Part shown: piece by piece, positions 39,601 through 54,600 of the stretch
Layout of the letters: each line of letters starts with the position of its first letter
Numbering within the stretch: the stretch's first letter is position 1
From: Pseudeuparius sepicola
Lineage: Eukaryota > Arthropoda > Insecta > Coleoptera > Anthribidae
Assembly: GCA_963920635.1 (NCBI GenBank)
Contig: OY987299.1
Span: forward strand, 17,597,401 to 17,661,400
Length of the DNA: 64,000 bases
Direction: 5' to 3'
Program-made: the position numbers and the translations under genes
The notes under the pieces: model-generated
The model's input: only the letters and a program-made list of their open reading frames with translations
What the model was told of the DNA's origin: nothing
Database searches by the model: none

Positions 39601-42600
39601 TTGTATAAAGGACCTTTTTCATACATGGTCAATCAGTGTCTTGGGAATACATAATTGACTGATCTGATCTGATCTGATGAAAGTAGCTACGATTATTTAT
39701 TATTTTAGAGAAAATATTTGCAGAATAAAGCCTTAGTACAAAATTTGAAAGCTGAATTTTGAATTTTATGTTTTTATTTTGATGGATATCGGTCGTAGGT
39801 ATATATATATTCATGAGTCACACAAGAACGGGAGTTGTGACATAGGTCCTTAACCCTTTCGGGACCGGATCCGGACGAACACGCATATAAAAGTTGGGTC
39901 AGTGGGACCGGAACCGACTATAAACGCAAGCAGGGAGGCATGAGAAAGGACTGGAACCGAACGGACACGCGTTGACTACGGATACATTGGACCGCCTACT
40001 TTACATTGGTCATGCCCCCAATGAATGTCATTGGCTGATTTTCTAGTAATGGCATCTAGTTGGGTGGTCCTTCTTGTAAAAAAAAAACTTATTTGTGCAC
40101 TTAAATACATCAATAAATTCGAACACAAGCTCATTGGCTTGTGAAAAGATCTGTTGTTATGTAATGACTGTTTTGCAATTAAGGACCGGAACCGTACATA
40201 CACGCATGCGCTTCCTGCTGTGGTCCACTGGGCACAGATCCTCAGGCGGCCGCAGTCCCGAAAGGGTTAAACAGAGCTTAGATTGGGCCCTTTAAAGGGG
40301 GTTACCTAATAACGATTATCCTCTAATAACTTTTTTATTTTGTTATTAATTTTAACAATTTTTGTCTCTATTTTATTTTATGTGAGTCTATTTACTATGA
40401 AGGTATCAATTTTTAAATAGCCTTTTTGGGGGCCTTGGGGAGAAACACTTTTAATAGTAATAGACTTATCGCCCAACAGTTCCGGTACCCATTTACAGGA
40501 TAATTATTACATGAAATATATTTTTTATTTTGGACACCTCAGAACTATATGAAGGACAAGGAAAACAAAATAGAGATTTTTTTATTGGTACCTAGTCCCA
40601 AGGGAGAGTATCTCATAGGCAAAATTTCAAAAGTCTAGGCCTACTTTGATTTTTAGCTTTTTTGCATTTTTCCCCAATTTTTTCTTAGAAATGTGTCCTT
40701 TCTGGAGCTTTTACGTCAAAATATTATTAAGGAAACTTGATCATCGTGAAAAAATAAAATTTTTACGTGAAAGCTCCAGAAAGGACACTTCTAAGAAAAA
40801 AGTGGGAGATAAATCTAAAAATCAAAGAAGGCCTAGCCTTTTAAAATTTTGCGAATCTACTCAGTTTTTCATTCTGAACAAGTTTTCTTAATAACATTTT
40901 GTCGTAAAAAAATCCCTAATGGGGTTTCTTGAAAATTTTATGTTTTAAAAAATCGTAGCAGGCCATGAAATAATTACCCCATCCAAATACCACCACCTAT
41001 GAGATACTCTCCCTTGATACTACCAATAAAAAAATAGAGACCATTTGTTTTCCTTGCCCTTCATATATTTCTGAGGTGTCTATTATCAAATTGGGACATA
41101 CTGTATAGTATAAGATACGCTAAATTAAAACAACTAATCAGGATATTTCGAACTACATAACCGTAAGTTTTTTTAACTGTTTCTTTAAGAATCCACTATT
41201 ATTTTGAAGTTCAAGTAAAAAATACCAATACAGGTACCCTACTAACAATATAGGCCAGTAAAATGGTAAAAAGTGAAAAAAATTTAGAACAGCATGAAAC
41301 CCATTGGAAAAGGAAGAAAATATAGCAAAAATAACAGAAAAAATAATTTAAGGGCGATTTGAGGTACGGGGGTTGTAGGGGGTGATCTTTTAGCGGTGGA
41401 AAATGGTTTATCACGATTTCTGGCAAAACTGCAACTCCTATCGAAATATTTTTAAAATGTTTTGCCCTGTATTTAAATGGAAAAAAAGGAATTTTCAGTA
41501 TAATTGTCTCAAAACATTTTTAAAATATTTCCTGTCATACATCATGGTATTTGGAATGAAAAGTGAAGTAAATTGAAGATGGTTTCTCAAGAAACGAAAT
41601 GTTGTAGAACAAATCTAAAAACGCCATCTTAAAGCCCGTTAAAAAGTGACATAAGAAAGTGTTTTTCTTTTTTTCCTATCTGGATAACTTCAGAAAAAAA
41701 AATAAACTCGAAAATGCAAAATTTCACTTTTTTCAAAATAACTCAAAAACGAAAGGAGATATTAGAAATTTGTTTGTACTATTTTATTGACCTCAAAATT
41801 GCGCACCTTTTCCCCCATTTAACCGTTGTTCTATCTCTCACCCTTTGCAAGATTTCCATGCTGTTCATTCTTATCCGGGACACATTGTATATCGATTTGC
41901 AATTTCTTAGTTTATTAATATAACATGGAATCTTAAATTTTTCAAGTACCTAACTAAAGTGTAAATTTCAATAAATGGCGCAAAATTTTAAACTGATTAA
42001 ACATTTTTTTTTGAAATCGAGTTTTTTCGTTTTTTTGCATTTTCTGAGAAAATTTTCCATAGTGATGTATATTTTTTTACACCATCAGAAAGTAGAGGTT
42101 TCAACGAACAAAAAGCGAACCGACTTTTTTTAAAAAGCAGCTTTTTTGACGTGGGCATTTTCGATTGAAAATGAGGTTACTTTTTCGGTTTAAAATCAAA
42201 AGAGGGTTAAAAATAAATATTTTGATTTGAAAAAAATACAGCGTATTCGGGACATAAGAGGGTTAAGTTTCCACCAAATTTTGTGGAAACATTTTTTTTG
42301 TTGTGGGAGATAAAAATTAAAAACAAAACCAAAAAATCGGTTATTTCTATTTTTCACGGATATTTTGAGGTTATGTGAAAAAGTGTAAATACAATAGTTG
42401 TAGATCTTTTTATTACCTACAACTTTGCTATTTAACTTTTTTCGAATCGTCCTTAAATTATTTTTTCTGTTATTTTTGCTATATTTTCTTCCTTTTCCAA
42501 TGGATGTCATGCTGTTCTAGATTTTTTTGTTCTCAAATATTATCTACCCTGGCCTAATAAGTAAAAATAGTCGCTCAACATTTTTCCGTTCTCTTGCTAG

Positions 42601-45600
42601 TTTTTGAATGATTTGTAATATCCCCGCTACAGGACACAGCAATAGTTTCGCGTCCCTATCTACACATTTTGTTGCAGGGGTGAAAGTATTTTACTGTTCC
42701 TGGTCCAAACGGTTGGCCGTCAGAACCAAGAACAAAGACAGTTCCGAAATGCACGCTCACGCACTGCCTCGTCAAACTCTAGAAATAAAACGCCGTCCTC
42801 CGATATTGAATCTGACATGCCCGAACACGATCTAGAACCACCCAGGTTCAGCCGTAGGGCTCTGGAATGCCTGCTCACCGACTGGAAAGCCGTCAAGAGC
42901 ATGATCGTGTCTGGTATTCGGGAGGTAAACGACAAGCAGTTTATTGACCAACCGTACGTTGCCGGTCAGTCGGGAACGACCTTGCTCGACAAATTCACTC
43001 ACTGCTTCCTAGTGAAGTCCCAAATGGTAACCGATATTTTAATTGAAACTCTTATTAGAGAAATGAGGAATCCCGACAAGAAACAGGCGGAATTCGGCAA
43101 ATTCGTGGCGAGAAGATTCGTACGATCTGTCGTCAGGATTTTCGTAATATTCAGCGTCGAAATGGCGCCAAATTCCGCAAAGAGACGAGGGATCAGCAAC
43201 CAAAATCAGCCGTTGAGCAAGTGCAAGCGGATTTTCCAATCACTGTCGAAATTGGCGATAGAAGAACTGTGCGAAACGGCTGATTCGCTGATAGCTCCCG
43301 TTAGGTTGGGCGTGGCGAGGCCGACCGCCCCGTTTTCGCTGGCCACATCGCCAAACGACATTCTGAACGGGTCGGAGGAACTCTTCCTGGTAGATCCACT
43401 GGCACCGTCCAACGCCCCGCCTGTGAATGCGAGGGCCGCGGCTCAGCCGCCTACGGAGCCCTTCCCGTTTCTGGCCGAGGCCGTGAGGAGGGCGGCGCAC
43501 GTAAGGAGGGCCCAGTCTAGGGATCTGCTCAGCGACGTGAACGACAGCGAAAGTAAGTTATAGTTGTGTGTAGGGTTTTTAACGTAATTTAAGTAGAGTC
43601 TAGATAACATTTTTATATAAAACTACTGTCTTGCCCAAGGTTAGTCTATAGGAAGGTTAAGACATTCCCCCACTCTTAAACAAAACCAGAGGCAGTCCCT
43701 TTGCACCGGCAACATCGCGCGAAGGTGCCGCTCTCACCAGCTGGCCTTCAGCTTGATGCCAATGGCATATCAAAAGGGACAACATGGGTATTTAAAACCG
43801 AAAAAGTAAAAACACAAACATAAAACAAAAATGTGATGCACCAACATACTCTACAAAGATCCGTTATTTGATTGCACAAACATTAAAATGAGGAAATAAC
43901 GGAAAACAGCCAAAACAACATAAATATACACCATATACAAAGTACATGCCAAAAACGTCTGTGTGCGCTTATGGCTGGAAACGTTATCTATTTAGGGAGT
44001 TACTAAATCGCCAATTCACGTGTAAATGCTACCAACTTAAATTGCAGCCTTTCCCCCCTTTGCCTCTTTCACCCCCCCTTCCCTTCCAAGTCTTTGAATG
44101 TCCTAACCTTTCTATAAACTAACCTTGTGTCTTGCCAAAAATTGACTCGGATTTTGTAATAAAAAAAATTTAAGTGCCATTTTTGCAGTGCTTTTTTTTG
44201 TTAAAAAGTAACAACTTTTTCTTATATTTCATTATTGGAACTTACTGTTTTCGATTGGATATTTTTTAACAATTTTGAGAAAAAATTAGAAATGTATTTT
44301 GTTTTGTTTTTCGTTAAATTTTCATGAAAGTAATATAATATTTGAATCTAAATTAAAAATATTACTATTAGTAATTACTAATACATTTTATTTTTAATAA
44401 TAATATATTAAAATCTATACTTATAGAGAATGGTCCAATTTTTATTGGCCTAACTTACAGAAATTATGAAAAACGTTGTTAAGTGAGATGATAACAACAT
44501 TTGGCGAATTTAAGTAAAATTAGAAATTTTATTATTATTCAGTGACAGAGGTATGAGGTTAGCTAACATATAGGAATATATACATTACCGAAGGCAACTT
44601 GTTTTGTTTCATGATTTTAAAAATATGTTATTATTGGCACATTCAAAGTTTCCAGTTTTTTTTTTTATACAATTTAGTTTGCAAATATAAGTATCTCAAA
44701 GAATATATACGATATGTATCAAAAAAACTATTTATTATGCATTGCAAAATAGGAAAGACTGAATTTAAGAAATGCCAATGTAAACAAATTACCTCGTCTT
44801 CTTCCCCCCGACCCACTAATGTAGAAGCGAAATGAAACAGTGTTATTTGTATTACCTTAAAGCATCTATTCCTATATATATGTGGTTAATTCTAAGAAAA
44901 AGTGCCCTTAGAGATTGGTTTTTCTGAAAAAATTTTTCAAAAGATAGTTGGCAAGGGTAAAATACCTATAAAATGAAGTAGTAATAAAAAACCTACATTG
45001 ACTTGAGTGACATGTGGTGCCATTATTTTGTGCCCAAATAGGGAACTTGACGATTTTTCAAAACTATTTTTAAACTATACCTAAGTGATAGGGAAGTACG
45101 AAAAACGCATTAAAAAAAAATTTTTAGCTACTGTTACTGAGATATAAATTTTCTAATTTCAATTCCTGTAAAACAACCGGTGACGTCACTTATATGGATA
45201 TCGAGTAGATTTGGCAACATTGTAAATTTATTTTTATATCTATGATTTTGAGATCCTTTTATTTAATGGGACTGGCAGAATCCTTCTCGGTTCCCTTCCA
45301 CAAAATGAAGAAGAAGAGCTGAACTTCTAACCTAAAAAGTTGTTTTCTGGTTATAACCTATAAACTCAGAAAAATACCTAAATTATTTGTTTTAACTCCC
45401 CCAGCACAGGCCTTAGGTTTTTATTATAGTCTCCTTATTATTCATTATACTACCTGCTGGATTATAATTATAAACATATTGATTGTCAAAATATTTAGTT
45501 GTGTTGTCTTCTCAGTGTTGTGTACTTTTATAACTGGAGTTCTACTTGCCTAAAAGAGACTGCGAAATGTATTATTATTGGTGGTAAAATCGTATGAGAA

Positions 45601-48600
45601 TACGTCTTTAAATTCAAATTAAACATTTATACAAGTTCTACAGACTTGGCACAGAAGAACAAAATTGTTGGAAGCTGTAAAACGTAAAAAATATTTTTCC
45701 AGTAAAACTCTTACATTTGTATGTGAAGATCATTTTTATGTAAGTCATAGCCAGGTGATATTTATTGGTTTGCATTTATATAATGCTTTTTAGCTAAAAG
45801 AAGATATGGAAAACTATATTATATACGATGGAAAGATGTAAATGGTGCATCCCAGTTCTTACATAAATTATTTATTAGGAAAATTAGAGTGGTTTCTCTG
45901 AACATATTGATACGAATGATGTTTATGATTCAATTTTACAAGACTTCTTAAATAACTGTAGTGCTTTTAAATTTGAACGTAAGTCACGAATCATGTGTTG
46001 GCATTTTTGTTTCGTAATTACATATTGGATTTTATTCTAAGCACCGATATACACCTCGCGAAAGAGAGCAGAGAAAAGAAAAAACTGTCTAGGTAAATTA
46101 TGTTAAAAATAAACATTGATTTCTAACAACGGCACTATTACTATGCCTAGGTATGCCTTAAGTTCAAATTACTTCAAAAAACAGTAAAATCCATAAATTG
46201 GCCACCTTTATTTATAATTTGAGCACGTTTTGTTACCTATAATTATTATACAATTATTATCTTTACACTGCCTATGCCCGTAAATATCGCTCAAACGCTC
46301 GGCCTAGTTCTCCCACTCCTGGGCGTCAATAACATTTCATTTCCGTATCCCGGCTACCACACGGAGTGGATAGTGGATACACTTGTCTTATTCACTTTGG
46401 CTATATCTATGCAGCCACGTTAAAAATGAATGTTTGCAACCTCCTTGGGAAGCCACGCAGTCTAGACATTCTGCTTGAATGATCTTCTCAGCCACTTCAT
46501 CTATTTCACAAACTACTGCATAATTTTTGTAACGAACCTTGTGTTCTGGGCATATTTTGGTTTTTACAGTATACTTTCCTGAGTGTCTCTTTAAGTGCAC
46601 ATAACAAACGGCTGAATCATCATATCTCTTGCCGCACTGAAAGAAATATTATATATTAGGTACTTAACTAATCAACAATATTGTTTTTTAGCTTACCTCT
46701 GTGTCTTAACTCTACGAATTTCTGCTGAGTTATAGAGCTTGCTATTTGTAAAATAATCTGACACAATGAAGACATCTAGCTTTGGCAAATTATTTGATTA
46801 TAAGCTTTCACAAAATTTGCTTCCATTGTTGTATCACGTTCAAAATACGACAACAATACTTCCTAATGGCCATTAGTACATATTTGATTGAACACTGAAT
46901 TTCCAAATGCAAATAATCATCTATCAACATCAGCATTCACTAATAAGGTTATGATTTCAGTTTGAAGCCTGACACTGACAGCTTCTATTCCATAAAACAC
47001 AAAATATTCCAGCCAAAACCCCATGTTGCCAAATTTACCATGTTTAGATATAAGTGACGTCAGAGCTTTGTTTAAGCGCGCATTCAAAAAACCATTTTCA
47101 GAATCAGTTTGCCAAAAAGGAAACAATTATTTTGCAGTTTTTATTTGAGGAATGTTATTCTCCATACAAAAACTTTTCATTAAATATAAATTGAACAAAA
47201 AACAAAATTTGTGCAAGTACCCTATTGTTTATTAGTGTAAACTTCAAATCATTTAGCGAGCTACATTACTTTTTGGCAATTGAACACGCTATGTGCACAT
47301 TTTCTGTGCATTTTACATCTTGCTTACCTATTTCCTATTTTTTTACAAATTTTAAACAAAAATTATGCTTCTTCACCAAATAGCGAATAGCAATGTTTTT
47401 CTTAAAATTAATGGAAAATTACTGTAGGCAATAAAAAGTTTTCCAGTGGCATATCCTTTTTTTTTGTTGAAAATTGTGTTAGCTCACCCCCGTATCTCCG
47501 CCAATGAATAATAATAAAATTCCTTATTGTACTTAAGTGTAGCCCTGTAGAAATTCACCAAATTTTATTATCATAACTCACTTATTTCAGAAGATATCAA
47601 GAAAATACTTTTAAAATCTACTTAGAGAGTAAGTTAGGATTTTTTAAAAGTATTTTCTTGATATCTCTTAAAATAAGTGATTTATAGTAGTAAAATTTTG
47701 TGAATTTAATTAAAATTGTTGGTAATTTAAATAAATAAATAAAATTAATAAAATAAATATAATAATAAATGAATAAAAACAAATAAAGTAAGTAAAATAA
47801 ATAAAAAATGGAATAAGTATATAAAATAAGATAAAAAAAACCTTTATTTATAGGAAAAAATCTTAATTTGATTTTTGCTGTCAATTATGGAAGTTAGACA
47901 AATAAAAGTTGGACCATCCTATATAAAAATAAAAAATTTTCCTCCATCCTTGCATAACCTCAAGCAGGCATAAAAATTATTCGAAACATTGTATAAACTG
48001 CACAACCTCACACACTAACACGTACCCAATTAACCAATTTATATTATTGGATTTATGATAGTGAAATTTGTATTTTTTCCCATGTACCTATTTGACTGTA
48101 CATATACCTACTTTGTAGGTCACTTGTGTGAAATCAGCGATATATAGGTATAGATACATTACCAAAGGCAACTTGTTTTGTTTCATGATATTGAAAAGAT
48201 GTTATTGTTGGCACATTCAAGTGTTCCAGTTTTTTTATACGATTTAGGTCAAAGCATATACATGATATGCAAGTCTCAAAAAACTATTTATTATGCATTA
48301 CAAAATAGAAAATACTGAATTTAAGAAACGCCAATGTAAACAAATTACCTCGTCTTCTCCCCCCCGACCCACTAATGTAGAAGCAAAACAAAACCCATAT
48401 TATTCGTATTAGAGTGAGTCATCTATTCCTTTATATCGTTGTGTGAAATAAATAAATTAATTAAATTAAATTGAAACCAACTTCTTCGCCCTTAGACATG
48501 GCGATAGACAACGACGACGACAACGCCTCCGAGCACGACGACACTACCGCCGATCGCGACATCCCCATCGCCCGCCAATCGTCCCTCAACGAGAACGAGG

Positions 48601-51600
48601 CCCAGGAGGTGTCCAACGAGCAGCAGGAGAGCCGCATGCAGGGCGAGGAGAGCGATCCGGAGCTCGATCTGTTGGCCGAGACCGAATCCGACAGCGACGA
48701 CAACCACAGCAACCAGGACGCGGCCTCCGCCCAGAGGTCGGTGCAGACCGGGGCCACGGCCGGCTCGGACACTGGTGAGTGTTTCGGTTGCCTTTTTGCG
48801 ACCGAAACGGGGGACAGTATGTGAGAGGGTGTCAAGGCGGATGGTGTGTGACAGGTTGCGATACACCAACAATATGACTAGCAGGAATCTCTATAATCTG
48901 TCATCTTTTATAAGGAGTAAAAAGAACGGCTTATTACTCGTCTACTGTTTACAACGAGCAATCAGAAAAACACACGAGAGTGCTCGTACCATTGAAATTA
49001 TGCTTGATACAGTTTTAAAATTGCATTATATTATACAGGGTGAGTTTTTTCGATGCCCACTATGGGGGTCTTGGAAACTAGCAGAGCTAAAACAAAGGTT
49101 AAATGGGGATTTGATAAGGCCACAGCCAACTTTAATTTACATTAAAAAAAAACACAAATTTATTTCATATCTCAAAAATCACAAACAACATAAAAAATTG
49201 GATTAGATTATCTTATTAAGCCCAAAATTATCTACAATTTTTGTCTGTACAGGTTTTCTGTATAATCAGAAATAACGGAGCGACAGAGATTTGATGAAAT
49301 AGCAAAAATCACTCTTTTCAAAATATCTAGTGAGCCACGAACTTTCTCAAAAACCCAAAAGGGGCATTAGATTGAGCATTCAAAACGGCAATTCTTTCCC
49401 CATTTAACCTTTGTTCTAGCTCTGCTAGTTTCCAAGATCCCCTGTATAAGGTATTGGTGCAATTTTTAATACATCATGATGGCTCCCTAGGCTTTGCCAG
49501 AACACAAAAATAAGTAACTAAACGAAAAATAAACAAACTAAAGAAACAACAAAATAATTTCAGAAAACTTATTGACATTCATTCAAAATTTTAAATGACA
49601 CTTATACTTCAGTCTGGATAAAATAGAAAGTAGGTCAGTCATGGACCATATTGTTTAAAATTCCCTAAATGGCCTAAATGATCAAAATTATCAAAATGTA
49701 AAATAGTACACTCCAAATTAAGATGGTACAATCTACACAACACTCGGGCCCTGCCGTAATGCAAAACCGCGGTCACTGTCAAACCACATGTAACGGTTTT
49801 CAGTATGCGCAGAAGAAGGTATTCGCAACGTGGTGCGCCCATGGATTGCGGACCCTCTAAAAATAGATACTTGGCACGGCGTTTAAGCCAATAAGAGGCG
49901 CTAGAGCTGACAGAAGGAGAAGTTGGACTTCGAGGTTGCCATATCAACGAGGCAAGTGATCAGAAATCGCTGGTTATGGATTTTATTTTGACGTGAAAAG
50001 AAAGCTCTATATGCCACGTTTGGCAACTCTGTTTTTGATCATCGATCCAAATGCCGCATTGCGCAACACTGACCTAGTTTCTATTTTATTCAGACTGGAG
50101 TATAGGTATTTCTAGGAATTTGATAAACCACATTTAATGACATACCGACCTGTTGGATTTTCAGTCATTCTGAAATTTTTCTGTCCATAGTTCGTTCGAA
50201 AACTAGACAAATTGCGGATTCATGGTGTGATTTACTAATGGGGAACTTGAACAAAAATTAAATTTGAAAAATATTACTTTCAAACGTTATTTATTGCCAT
50301 TAAATGAACCACAGTTCACAAAAAACTCATTTTTTATTTTTATGTAATAAATATAAGCAATTAAAAACTGCATAATTCAAATCATTCTTGTAACGCGCCC
50401 TTCTTGGTTGTGATGTCAAGTAGCTCGTTGGTGGTGGTGCCTCTGGTGGGCGGCTGCACCATGTATAAACTAATATGGGCGGCACATGTAAAAAAAGTAC
50501 AGAACCACGCAAGCTTTGTTTAGAAAGAGCAACGAGAACGTCCCATCTTTGTCTATCCATTTTATTATAGTCTATCTCGGTCTTGAAATTGCTGATAATG
50601 TTTGAAAAGAGTGTGCTTTATTAAATAGTTATATGATCAGCAAGTTTGGATGCAAGAAAACCCTTGAAAAAGTTGCAAAATAAAATTATTAAATGCATCC
50701 ATAAACTACCTTTCTGGGAACCAACAATAAATTTCTATAAACCAAAAGGATATCTAGATATTGTAAGTTTATATAAATTAAAAGTATGCATTTTGATTCA
50801 TTCAGTTGTTAAGAAAGAAAAATATTCCAGCAATATTATTATATATAATTATATAATATAATTATTATATAATATATATAATTATTATATAATATTATAT
50901 TAATATTCAAAGAGTTTATTCCAAAATTACAAGACAAAATAATGATTTTCAGATTCAAAAATTTAAAAGTAATTTTGGGAAAAAATCAATTCTCTGTGAT
51001 GGAGTTTTATTATATAATAAGATTCCAAAAGAAATCAAATGTATAAGAAATACCACCAGATTTAAAATGAAGCTAAAAAAATTGTTTCTGAAAAAAAAAA
51101 CATAAAGGGAAAAAAGTAAGAAAAACATGTTGAGTAATCTTGTTTTTTTTTAGTAATTAATCTATATAATTCTCTGTAATAATCTACTGATTGTTGAGAA
51201 CTTAAATAAATAAATAAACATTAAACATTGCGCACTTTTTTGGCCGAGGAGGTTGTTTAATGCCCGTGTTGCCTCGGGTCTTAAACCTTTCTCCGAGGCT
51301 AAAAAGAGCTTACGCATCGAGCAATGTATTACATTTTCCCTGCTACTGACAATTTTATATTAGGCAGGTAAGTACTTTGAATTTAAATACACTATGGAGT
51401 AGATTGTGAGTAATAATCTTCATAATAACCATTGTCCAATTATTACTCAACATGATAATCAGTGATAAATAAAAGAGGTAGAATGCAGTGATAATTAAAA
51501 AAAATTGTTGTGCCATTGAACCTGGGACCTACGAATTACTAGTCCCGTAGCCTCACCATTCAGTTAAAGAAGTGCTTGTTAAATTTAAACTTTTAGGCTG

Positions 51601-54600
51601 TTCATATTTTTGACCTACATCAGATCCCTCTGGAAATGGGTCTCCAAACTGTGTATTTTAACGTTCAATTTCCATTCTTCCTTCCCTAATTCTGTGTAGC
51701 TGTCACTCCTGTCACTGCCTTCCGATATGTCGAGCGGTGTGACGTCACAACCATTTCCGCGCTTTTCGTGTCGTTTCACAAACGAATAGCTTGCGGTCAC
51801 AACTTTAATTATTTATTGCAAATTAAATATTGCGATTTGAGGGCTGATATTTGGTATGCGCTCTTTCTATAGATAGGCAAATATATTAAAGAAATAAAAA
51901 AATGTGTTCAAGTTCCCCATTTAGAAAAACTACCAATAAGTTTAGAAAAGTCAGGTTAAATGATGAGGTATCACAAAAAGTTATTTGGAACGTAATTTTA
52001 GAGCCTTGTGCAAAATTTGAGGTAGTTACAAAAAAATTGAAAATTACAGTTTTTTAAAAATGTTTCCTTGTTCAGAAAATTTTTAATTTTTTTCACGTAA
52101 ACACAACTAGAAGGCTATTCCTAATGTATTTGTCGCAAAAATATGTTTTTTTTTTCACAAATAACTGGACTTAATTGAAAAATCACCTTGTCAAATGTCA
52201 AAATTTATTCTTAGCTCATTGAACGTGCAGAAAAGATTCGCCAGAATAGTTAAGTTAAGTTCCCCATTATCCTACACGCACTGGAATTACTACGGTTTTC
52301 TAGGTTTTACTACGGTTTTCTAGAATTATTATTATTATCTATCATTATTATATATTATAGATCATGACTTTTGAGGTATTCTCTACATGTTGTTGGTGTT
52401 GAGAAATTGTACCATGTGTGAGATGCAAAATCAAGGTTGGCTAGAATTGCCGGGTGCCGTTTTTAGCAATTTTATCGACAAGGAACTTTACTGTTCGATG
52501 GAGAGAAAACCATCTGCCCTTGACAACTTACCGCATACTCTCTGTGCCTCAAAGTCGTGTATGCACTGTACATAACTTAACAGGTGGTATGCTGCTTTTC
52601 CCCGAAGAGGAGAGCGGCGAGTCCAGCCAGCAGGAGGAGGAGGAGAGCGAGGCCGGCGAGACCGACGAGCAGGACACCGAAGATTACTCGCTCACCGATG
52701 AGCAGCTTGAAAGACGAAGGTAAGATTTTGGTCTGTCTAGTATTGTCCTGTTTTTTCCTCTAAGGGAAAAAATATGTTAAAGTATATCTTATAGAAGTAA
52801 TCTTGGTTGTGTTGTTTGTTAGCATTTCATCGTATTACTGCTAATAATGTTTAGAGAAAATGGTGTAAACACAGGAGAGACAAAAGAGATATTTATGTCC
52901 TTAACCTGGACCCATACTGTTGGTCCATTGGTAGTAAATTATGTTGAAAAAACATACTTACGAGTAGACGGTCTTCAATTTTTTATACAGATCATGATCT
53001 GTTTTATATTCCCAATAAATAAGCGGTTAATAAGTCCTACAAGGTATGTTTCATGAAATTGAAAATGCTGTAATTGAAAATTGTTCTGAATTAAAAAAAA
53101 AACGTCTTAGATTATGGTCTGGGGCGTCGATGGAGGAAGGTAAAGATTAGTTTCCTAATGCGAAATACCGACTGACTCAATACTCTTCGGAAGAAGATGG
53201 AGCCACCGTCGAATACTTCTCGGCGCGGTGGGGGAAACGAGGCTTCCCAGTCCGACACGGTTGTCCGGTAGATGGCGCACTTGCACCATCCTCGGATTAC
53301 GTCTCGGCGTTGAGGTGGAAGAGAGGCTTCTGTCCGGTAGATGGCGCACTGCGCACTTGTAATGCGGCTTCCCAAGACGAACTTTTGTTCGGCAGATGGC
53401 GCGCTTCGCGGCTTGCCAAATCTGTTGATTTGACCTTGGTTGTTTGCGTTTTTTGTGCTGGTACGAATGAGTCATCGCCATCGATCGATGGCTGGAAGAT
53501 ATATTTTAGATTTTGTATTCCAGCGTTCGATTCGAGTCGCCCGGCCGCGGCCCCGCCCCCCTCTTTGCCTATGGAGGCGGCTTTTTTAAAGTAGCGAGTA
53601 ACGTTATTAATTGTTAATGACAAATGTCTCGAGTCTTTTTAAAATAATCTTTTTATAATGGAGTTATAACGTTGATTGATTCCTTCCTCCATCGACGGTT
53701 ATACCTAATATTCATATACAACAAGGTGACCAACTCCTAGGGCTGACGAAAACCGGGACAGTAGTTAGGTACCTAACCAGGGGCGGATGGGACCACCGGG
53801 ACACCGGGCAAATGTCCGGTGGGCCGGTCATTCGAAGGGCCCCGGAGGGCCGCCGCAGGCTCGAAGGCTCACCGGCCATCGCATCTTAAATTTTAAGACG
53901 TCTTAACTACTTGACAAAACAAAAGGCAATCATTGTTACAATAATTGTTGTAATTTAAGATAGGACGGTGCAACTGGCCATAATTAATTATATTTGTTTT
54001 GTTATTTTTTGTTCTATTATTTCTTTACGTGTTTTACGGAAACGTAGAAGGGGCACACCATTATTTTATTTTTATTGAACTCGAAATTTCGACTTTTAAA
54101 GTCGCAGTCCGACTTTGAAGTCGAAATGCCGATTTTGAACTCAAAATTTTGACTAAAGTCGAAACTTCGAGTTCAATGTCGGAATTTTGAGTTCAAAGTC
54201 GGATTTCGAATTTCAAAGTCGAAATTTTGAGTAAAAAGTCGGAATTTCGACTTTATAAAGTCGGAATTTTGACTTCAAAGTTGGCCTTCGACTTTAAAAG
54301 TCGGAATTTCGAATTCAATAAAAATAAAATAACGGTGTGGTCCTTCTACGCTTCTGAATGTTTTGTTATTTTTATATCTTTATATTTAGAGAAAAAAGTT
54401 TTATTTGTTTTACGAGAGTTATGATTTTATTTATGTTTTCATAAAACATGTATATTTTGTTTTATTAAAAAAATACATTATCTACTTTTTTTTTAATTGT
54501 TATTATAATAATAATTAAGAAAAGAAAAATCTAAAGCCAAATGAGACATTTAGGGGCCGCTTGGGAGACAAATGCCCGGGCTGGTTAGGTAAAGCCCATC

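Noticed and set aside
42634..42677. Exon 13 starting at the upstream CTACAG acceptor
   Set aside because: It would put exon 13 out of phase with exon 12 and adds sequence unlike UBR5; the GTTGCAG acceptor at 42677 gives PNSRGES.
50235..51925. 1.7-kb element bounded by GGGGAACTTGAAC / GTTCAAGTTCCCC
   Set aside because: The match is only about 15-20 bp, and the same word occurs elsewhere (45041, 52255), so borders are not supported.
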